Source: an uncultured Clostridia bacterium (GTDB lineage Bacteria; Bacillota; Clostridia; Oscillospirales; Oscillospiraceae). From it: 18,497 nucleotides of DNA. The notes below the pieces were generated by a model, which was not told where the DNA came from, searched no databases, and saw only the letters and a list, made by a program, of their open reading frames with translations. The translations under genes and the position numbers were made by a program. Shown here piece by piece: positions 14,807-18,497 of this stretch. The stretch spans positions 1-18,497 of the forward strand of contig CALBJG010000133.1 of the NCBI GenBank assembly GCA_937892865.1, read 5' to 3'. Numbering within the stretch: position 1 is the stretch's first letter; each line of letters starts with the position of its first letter.

Positions 14807-14815
14807 ATCCCGGCA
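14787..14815. promoter_or_regulatory. Inverted repeat bracketing the transporter -10 box (possible operator)
   Basis: TGCCGGG (14787-14793) and CCCGGCA (14809-14815) are a perfect 7-bp inverted repeat, 15 nt apart, enclosing the TACAAT box and reaching the transcription start. The layout suits a repressor site or a structure near the 5' end of the message. No protein can be assigned from sequence. Confidence 0.45.
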
Positions 14816-14833
14816 AAGGAGCGATATCATTTT

Positions 14834-16276
14834 ATGAAGAAAAATTCAAAAAATCAGAAAGAAACGGCATATTCCAATATCAGCGTCCGATCCTTTGTGG
14901 TGGTGGCGGTGATCCTGCTGGCTGTGCTGATCTTCTGCGGCTCTCTTTCGTATTTTATCCCCCAGGGCGCGTTTGAAAGAGATGCCAATAACAATATCAT
15001 CCCCGGCACTTATCAGATGGGGGAAATCAACGGCATCGAAATATGGCGTATCTTTACGGCACCGGTACGGGTGTTTGCCTCGGAAGACGGGCTTACCATT
15101 ATTATGATCAGCGTGTTTCTGCTGGTTATGAGCGGCGTTTTTAACCTGCTGGAAAAGACCGGTGGCATCAAAACATTCATCGCTTACATTATGCGCCGGT
15201 TAAAAGACCGGGGCGGACCGGTGGTCTGTATCACGGTGCTGCTGTTTATGCTCTTTGGCAGTTTGTTCGGTATGTTTGAAGAACTGGTGACACTGCTGCC
15301 GCTGATCGTTGTGTTTATGCTGTCTATGCATATGGACACCATGGTTGGTCTGGGCGCCTGCCTGATGGCGGCGTGTTTCGGCTTTTCCACAGCGATCACA
15401 AATCCCTTCTCCGTAGGTACAGCGGCGCAACTGGCAGGGATCCCGGTGTCCTCCGGGGTGTGGCTGCGAATTCTGTTCTTCCTGATCGTCTACGCAGTTT
15501 TGTGCGCGTTTTTGTTGGGCTATCTGAAAAAGATCCGCCGAAATCCCCGGTATTCCCCGACTTACGAAGCAGACCGGCAAAAGCGGGAAAGCCTGATGGG
15601 AGAAGGAGAAGAAGCCCCGGCAGATTCCCAGCGGATATTCCGGGTCTACGGCGTCTTTTTCGCAGTGCAGGGGGTATTGCTGACAGCGATCGCCTGCATC
15701 CGCGCTATCTCCGGCTTTGCCATTCCGCTTTTGGCGGCAAGTTTTCTGATCGCCGGATTGATCGCCGGGCAAGTGGTGAGCAAAAATTTTCGCCGGGTGC
15801 TGGGCTGGTTTTTCCAGGGCGCGGCGGCAATGCTCCCGGCTGTGGCAATGATCGCCCTTGCTTCCTCCGTAAAACTGGTTATGGTGGAGAGCAACATCAT
15901 CGACACGGTGATGAACGGGGCGCTGCAAATGCTGGCAGGCAAAGGGAAATTCGTTACGGTTTTGCTGATCTATGGGCTGATCCTGTTTTTGCAACTGTTC
16001 ATCGGCTCGGCTTCGGCAAAGATATTCCTGGTAATGCCTATCGTTCTGCCCATCACCAATGCGTTGGGTATCTCTCCGACGCTGGTGATCCTGACCTACT
16101 GTATGGCTGACGGCTTTACCGATGTGATCCTGCCCACAAATCCGGTGTTGCTCATCGGCCTTTCTATGGCAAATGTATCCTACGGGAAATGGCTCAAATG
16201 GACTTGGAAACTGCAACTTCTGCTGTTTGCCATCTCCGTAGCCGTGTTGTTCTTCGGCGTTATGGTAGGCTACTAA
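14834..16276 (+). CDS. YfcC/DcuC-family membrane transporter
   Basis: The 480 residues resemble the YfcC/C4-dicarboxylate anaerobic carrier group (PF03606). About 11-12 hydrophobic segments are visible, starting with SFVVVAVILLAVLIFCGSLS (20-39). Family-like stretches are LLVMSGVFNLLEKTGG, GSLFGMFEELVTLLPLIVV (an E-E pair in a re-entrant or helical region), STAITNPFSVGTAAQLAG and the duplicated counterpart VILPTNPVLLIGLSMANVSYG. The duplicated TNP motifs are typical of inverted-repeat ion-coupled carriers. A charged cytoplasmic loop lies near 235-265. Characterised relatives move dicarboxylates, amino acids or peptides, so direct sugar uptake is not certain; it might take up the acyl or amino acid part of the substrate, or export a product. 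It has its own promoter, AAGGAG 12 nt before the ATG, and sits just after the ROK gene. Confidence 0.82.
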   Translation: MKKNSKNQKETAYSNISVRSFVVVAVILLAVLIFCGSLSYFIPQGAFERDANNNIIPGTYQMGEINGIEIWRIFTAPVRVFASEDGLTIIMISVFLLVMSGVFNLLEKTGGIKTFIAYIMRRLKDRGGPVVCITVLLFMLFGSLFGMFEELVTLLPLIVVFMLSMHMDTMVGLGACLMAACFGFSTAITNPFSVGTAAQLAGIPVSSGVWLRILFFLIVYAVLCAFLLGYLKKIRRNPRYSPTYEADRQKRESLMGEGEEAPADSQRIFRVYGVFFAVQGVLLTAIACIRAISGFAIPLLAASFLIAGLIAGQVVSKNFRRVLGWFFQGAAAMLPAVAMIALASSVKLVMVESNIIDTVMNGALQMLAGKGKFVTVLLIYGLILFLQLFIGSASAKIFLVMPIVLPITNALGISPTLVILTYCMADGFTDVILPTNPVLLIGLSMANVSYGKWLKWTWKLQLLLFAISVAVLFFGVMVGY

Positions 16277-16285
16277 ACAAACAAA

Positions 16286-16317
16286 AACAGCCGCTGACCG
16301 ATCGGTCAGCGGCTGTT
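16286..16317. terminator. Bidirectional terminator between transporter and lipoprotein genes
   Basis: A near-complete 32-bp palindrome (15-bp arms AACAGCCGCTGACCG, 16286-16300 against 16303-16317, 2-nt centre) lies between two convergent genes. A-rich sequence precedes it and TTCTCTTT follows. Confidence 0.85.
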
Positions 16318-16321
16318 CTCT

Positions 16322-16819
16322 TTACTCATATAGTTTTTCGTAGGCAGGCAGCGCTTTCCACGCTTCGGTAGCGGTCAGCCGATTGGCAATGGCTTCACAT
16401 ACGGATAGAAAAGCCTGCTCCTTTTTGTCTTCCGATTGGAAAGAAAGGCTGATGTTTTCCGCCTTGATCGTCTTTTCTTCTCCGTTTGCCCGAATGGTAA
16501 GGATCAGTGTCATCGGCGGTTTGGACATACCGTTTTTGAGGGTATAAACATCGGGGTAAGAATTGGCGTCCAGGGAAACGAGCAAGTCGTAAATATAGGC
16601 TTTGTCTTCTTCTGTAAGTTCGTAATGGGTGATATAATCTTCCGGATTTGTGGCATCTGTGGTTTTTACCAATTTGCCCGTTTGACTGTCATAGGAACTG
16701 ACTCCGTAACAATTCCACACAAGGGAAAAGGAAAAATCCTCCGGGACACTTGTTTTCTTGCAGGCGGCCAGACCTAACACACAAACCAGCAATAAGACCA
16801 GGGAAAGAAATTTTTTCAT
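16322..16819 (-). CDS. Predicted lipoprotein of unknown function (165 aa)
   Basis: Starting at ATG 16819 (AAGGAG 9 nt upstream) the product is 165 residues with a lipoprotein signal: MKKFLSLVLLLVCVLGLAAC, lipobox LAAC, lipidated C20. An upstream in-frame TTG at 16840 would add seven residues before the signal and is less likely. The mature part is acidic, beta-rich and soluble (SFSLVWNCYGVSSYDSQTGK; later PPMTLILTIRANGEEKTIKA), ending in a helix. I do not recognise a family. It follows the small membrane protein gene, with the start region touching that gene's stop at 16837-16839, so the two are co-transcribed. It is probably attached to the outer face of the membrane. Confidence 0.75.
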   Translation of the reverse strand: MKKFLSLVLLLVCVLGLAACKKTSVPEDFSFSLVWNCYGVSSYDSQTGKLVKTTDATNPEDYITHYELTEEDKAYIYDLLVSLDANSYPDVYTLKNGMSKPPMTLILTIRANGEEKTIKAENISLSFQSEDKKEQAFLSVCEAIANRLTATEAWKALPAYEKLYE

Positions 16820-16836
16820 AAAAGCACGCTCCTTCG

Positions 16837-17172
16837 TCAAATTTCGTGAACACTGTATTTTTTGTGGATTTTGAGATAGGTGCCGACCAAAAGCACGATG
16901 CCCACACTACAGCCCAAAACCAGAAAGACCACAGCAAGGACGGCGTTCCAAAATTCCGCCAAACCCGCCGCCAGATACCATAGGGAGTATACCTGCCACA
17001 TGATGCCGTTTTCTCTGTTATAGGCTTTTACATCTGTGATCGTTGCAGGATCTACTTCCGTACCGGCCCAAAACCACATAGGCTTTTTCAGTTTCTTTGC
17101 GTATAGACCAATGGCAAAAAACAAGATCGCGCAGCCGAAACAAACAGCCCACATAATGATCTTCCCAGCCAT
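16837..17172 (-). CDS. Small integral membrane protein of unknown function (111 aa)
   Basis: The 111 residues carry one N-terminal membrane helix (about 4-24, IIMWAVCFGCAILFFAIGLY) and two more near 57-72 and 76-99 (AVLAVVFLVLGCSVGIVLLV), separated by a polar loop with KPMWFWAGTEVDPATITDV. The loop looks like a conserved element of small Clostridial membrane proteins, but I cannot name the family. AGGAGGG lies 7 nt before the ATG. The neighbours are the lipoprotein gene (downstream, touching) and the MazG-like gene (44 bp upstream). A joint role of the membrane protein and the lipoprotein at the envelope is possible. Confidence 0.7.
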   Translation of the reverse strand: MAGKIIMWAVCFGCAILFFAIGLYAKKLKKPMWFWAGTEVDPATITDVKAYNRENGIMWQVYSLWYLAAGLAEFWNAVLAVVFLVLGCSVGIVLLVGTYLKIHKKYSVHEI

Positions 17173-17216
17173 AGCATATCCCTCCTATAGGGGCTACTCG
17201 CCACCCAGACATCTTT

Positions 17217-17543
17217 CTATCGTTCTAACAAAAACTGCTCGAGGTTTCTTTCGTGATGATATTTTATTGAGGCTTTCTTATCTTTTTCCAAAATAGCATC
17301 ATTCAGGTTGATTTGGTTTAATGATGCGATCGCAAAAGCATAATGAATAACATCGACCAATTCATTGGCTAACTGGGATTTCAAATCTATGCTATTAGAT
17401 GCTTTTCGTCCATCTCGTTTATTTAGAACTTCAGCAACCTCGCCTACTTCTTCAACCAATTTCATAAACAAACTGGCATCAATACCGTGGTTCTTATAAT
17501 GGTCATATAGGTAATCTTCATAGTCTGTAATACTAACTTTCAT
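17217..17543 (-). CDS. MazG-like nucleotide pyrophosphohydrolase (small form)
   Basis: About 108 residues, all helical, carrying the MazG/all-alpha NTP pyrophosphohydrolase signature. LVEEVGEVAEVL gives E-E-x-x-E (E32, E33 and E36 counting from the upstream Met), and NELVDVIHYA gives E62-x-x-D65, so all four magnesium ligands are kept. Such enzymes split nucleoside triphosphates into monophosphate and pyrophosphate, often to clean damaged nucleotides. The start is chosen at the second of two adjacent ATG codons (17543) because GAGG is then about 8 nt away rather than 5. It is 26 bp downstream of the two-domain protein gene and probably co-transcribed with it. Codon use is more AT-rich than the core locus. 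Confidence 0.8.
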   Translation of the reverse strand: MKVSITDYEDYLYDHYKNHGIDASLFMKLVEEVGEVAEVLNKRDGRKASNSIDLKSQLANELVDVIHYAFAIASLNQINLNDAILEKDKKASIKYHHERNLEQFLLER

Positions 17544-17572
17544 CATCGTACCTCGTAAAATTGGAATTTGGC

Positions 17573-18277
17573 TTAATCAATAGCGAACATAAAGGTATTT
17601 TCTGCCCCAAATGCACCGAATGTTTTAACAGCCATCCGATACATAGCCTTTGCGTGGATTCTATCGTGCCACAGAAAACGGCGCATCACTTTGCGGAGTG
17701 ACCAAAGTTCATCATAACTGCCCGCAATGACCACATTGTTCAAGAAGCCGGGTGTTTGTTCCAAACGCTCAAAACCTCTTTTTCTGCAATCGTATATCGT
17801 GTCTTCGTTATCAACATCGACACCAATTTCCCCAAAGTAATAGGCGTTCACATTCTTTGTGTGTTCGTACATCTCCTGGGCAGTTCGTGGCACAGCCCCG
17901 TAAAATGTCTGTCTTTGGGACAGACAACTCTCGTCCTTGTTTGAGATAGAGGAATACAAGTCATAGAAATCCCTTGCCGATTTCAAAACGAGTGACTTTA
18001 GTTCTTCATATTCCTCCCTTGAGAGCGGCGCTTTCTCGGAATTAAACAGAATGTCGGAGTCCGCATCCGCTATTTGCAAATTACTATCTTTTTCTTGGAT
18101 GACATCAACATCAGTTTCCCATCCGCGCGCTTGACCGCGCCACAGGGAATATGCATCTATCTCAGCACGCATTTTTGACATGGCGACTTCAAGACTGCTT
18201 CCTCTCGTGTATGCTCCAACATAATCAACGGAATATAGCAAGGTATCATTACCATTATGCTCCCATACACATCTCAT
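17573..18277 (-). CDS. Two-domain protein: HicB-like N-terminus, DinB-like C-terminus
   Basis: A 234-residue soluble protein. Residues 1-50 (LYSVDYVGAYTRGSSLEVAM, then ending near DAYSLWRG) resemble the HicB antitoxin-type ferredoxin-like fold: a strand, then G.S.EEA and a helix. A charged linker (60-110) leads to a helical C-terminal half with TAQEMYEHTKNVNAYYFGEI (132-151, H139) and KVMRRFLWHDRIHAKAMYRM (197-216, H204 and H208), which resembles the metal-binding helices of DinB-type four-helix bundles. Both domain calls come from pattern only. No HicA toxin partner is adjacent; the downstream neighbour is a MazG-like enzyme. GGAGG lies 7 nt before the ATG and a clear promoter lies about 40-65 bp upstream. 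A nucleotide- or stress-related role is a guess. Confidence 0.6.
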   Translation of the reverse strand: MRCVWEHNGNDTLLYSVDYVGAYTRGSSLEVAMSKMRAEIDAYSLWRGQARGWETDVDVIQEKDSNLQIADADSDILFNSEKAPLSREEYEELKSLVLKSARDFYDLYSSISNKDESCLSQRQTFYGAVPRTAQEMYEHTKNVNAYYFGEIGVDVDNEDTIYDCRKRGFERLEQTPGFLNNVVIAGSYDELWSLRKVMRRFLWHDRIHAKAMYRMAVKTFGAFGAENTFMFAID

Positions 18278-18314
18278 AGGTATTCCTCCGTCAAATTATT
18301 GTTTGCCTAACAGA

Positions 18315-18343
18315 ATTATACTCCCATACCCCACAGAAATCAA
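18315..18343 (-). promoter_or_regulatory. Sigma-A promoter of the HicB/DinB-like-MazG unit
   Basis: On the minus strand TTGATT (18343-18338), 17-bp spacer, TATAAT (18320-18315), placed about 38 bp before the ATG at 18277. Confidence 0.75.
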
Positions 18344-18370
18344 GATTGCCAACACCCGCCCTTATCTGCA

Positions 18371-18497
18371 AAAGCCACCGAGAAAGCCTTCCCCTTGAGG
18401 GGAAGGGGGACCGCGTCAGCGGTGGATGAGGTGTTGACCGAGAGTGCATACACCTCATCAGTCAAAAATCGAAAGATTTTTGCCAGCTTCTCCTCAA
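18371..18497. repeat. MITE-like structured intergenic repeat, cut by the window edge
   Basis: The block holds four consecutive perfect hairpins: CCTTCCCC-TTGA-GGGGAAGG (18387-18406), ACCGC-GTCA-GCGGT (18410-18423), GATGAGGTGT paired with ACACCTCATC (18425-18434 and 18450-18459), and AAAAATC-GAAA-GATTTTT (18464-18481). The last visible bases, CTTCTCCTCAA, could begin an inverted copy of the CCTTGAGG left end. From memory, intergenic repeats with this GCCTTCCCCTTGAGG start are widespread in Oscillospiraceae genomes. No coding frame is convincing. The true limits are unknown because the window ends inside it. Confidence 0.65.

Noticed and set aside
15200..16216. 338-codon minus-strand open frame opposite the transporter gene
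   Set aside because: Its product is rich in Gln, His and Arg, without ribosome site or motif, whereas the + strand frame is a clear multi-span membrane protein with its own promoter and terminator.

Overview
The window looks like a chromosomal segment of a gut-type Gram-positive Clostridia, probably Oscillospiraceae/Ruminococcaceae. The reasons are AGGAGG-type ribosome sites, clean sigma-A promoters (TTGNNN-17-TANAAT), GC-rich hairpin terminators, a TnpV-type mobile-element remnant, an LAAC-type lipoprotein, and a structured intergenic repeat at the right edge of a kind I remember from that family. The assignment is an inference; no rRNA or marker gene is present.

Left edge (1-769): the tail of an unrecognised + strand gene, a bidirectional terminator, then a mobile-element scar on the minus strand (a small 61-residue element protein and an N-terminal fragment of TnpV). 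Core (770-13225, all minus strand, read right to left): a promoter with a palindrome at its transcription start drives a tight three-gene operon of a ceramidase-fold amidohydrolase (PF04734-like), an N-acetylglucosamine-6-phosphate deacetylase-like enzyme (NagA family) and a NagB-family sugar-phosphate isomerase/deaminase homologue with altered catalytic positions. A hairpin ends that unit. A second promoter then drives a 2136-residue membrane-anchored surface protein (five repeated beta-rich modules, a Thr/Pro/Glu linker, a long beta-propeller-like region, helical repeats, C-terminal membrane anchor) followed 17 bp later by a GH2-like glycosidase that lacks most of the usual N-terminal sugar-binding domain.

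Divergent from this, on the + strand (13516-16276), are a ROK-family transcription regulator and a YfcC/DcuC-family transporter, each with its own promoter; the two promoters share an almost identical core. The simplest reading is a regulated locus for catching, trimming, importing and de-acylating an N-acylated amino-sugar-containing substrate: surface capture by the giant protein, glycan cleavage by GH2, uptake possibly by the transporter, amide hydrolysis by the ceramidase-fold and NagA-like enzymes, isomerisation by the NagB-like enzyme, ROK as sensor. The substrate is unknown and the link between these parts is inferred from gene order.

Right edge (16286-18497): a bidirectional terminator, then a minus-strand group: a two-domain HicB-like/DinB-like protein, a MazG-like pyrophosphohydrolase, a small membrane protein and a lipoprotein. 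The first two use a more AT-rich codon set than the core locus. The window ends inside a MITE-like repeat containing four nested hairpins.

No tRNA, rRNA, CRISPR array, riboswitch or intact insertion sequence was seen. No stretch over about 300 bases lacks a gene; the longest non-coding gap is the roughly 290-bp divergent regulatory region at 13226-13515.
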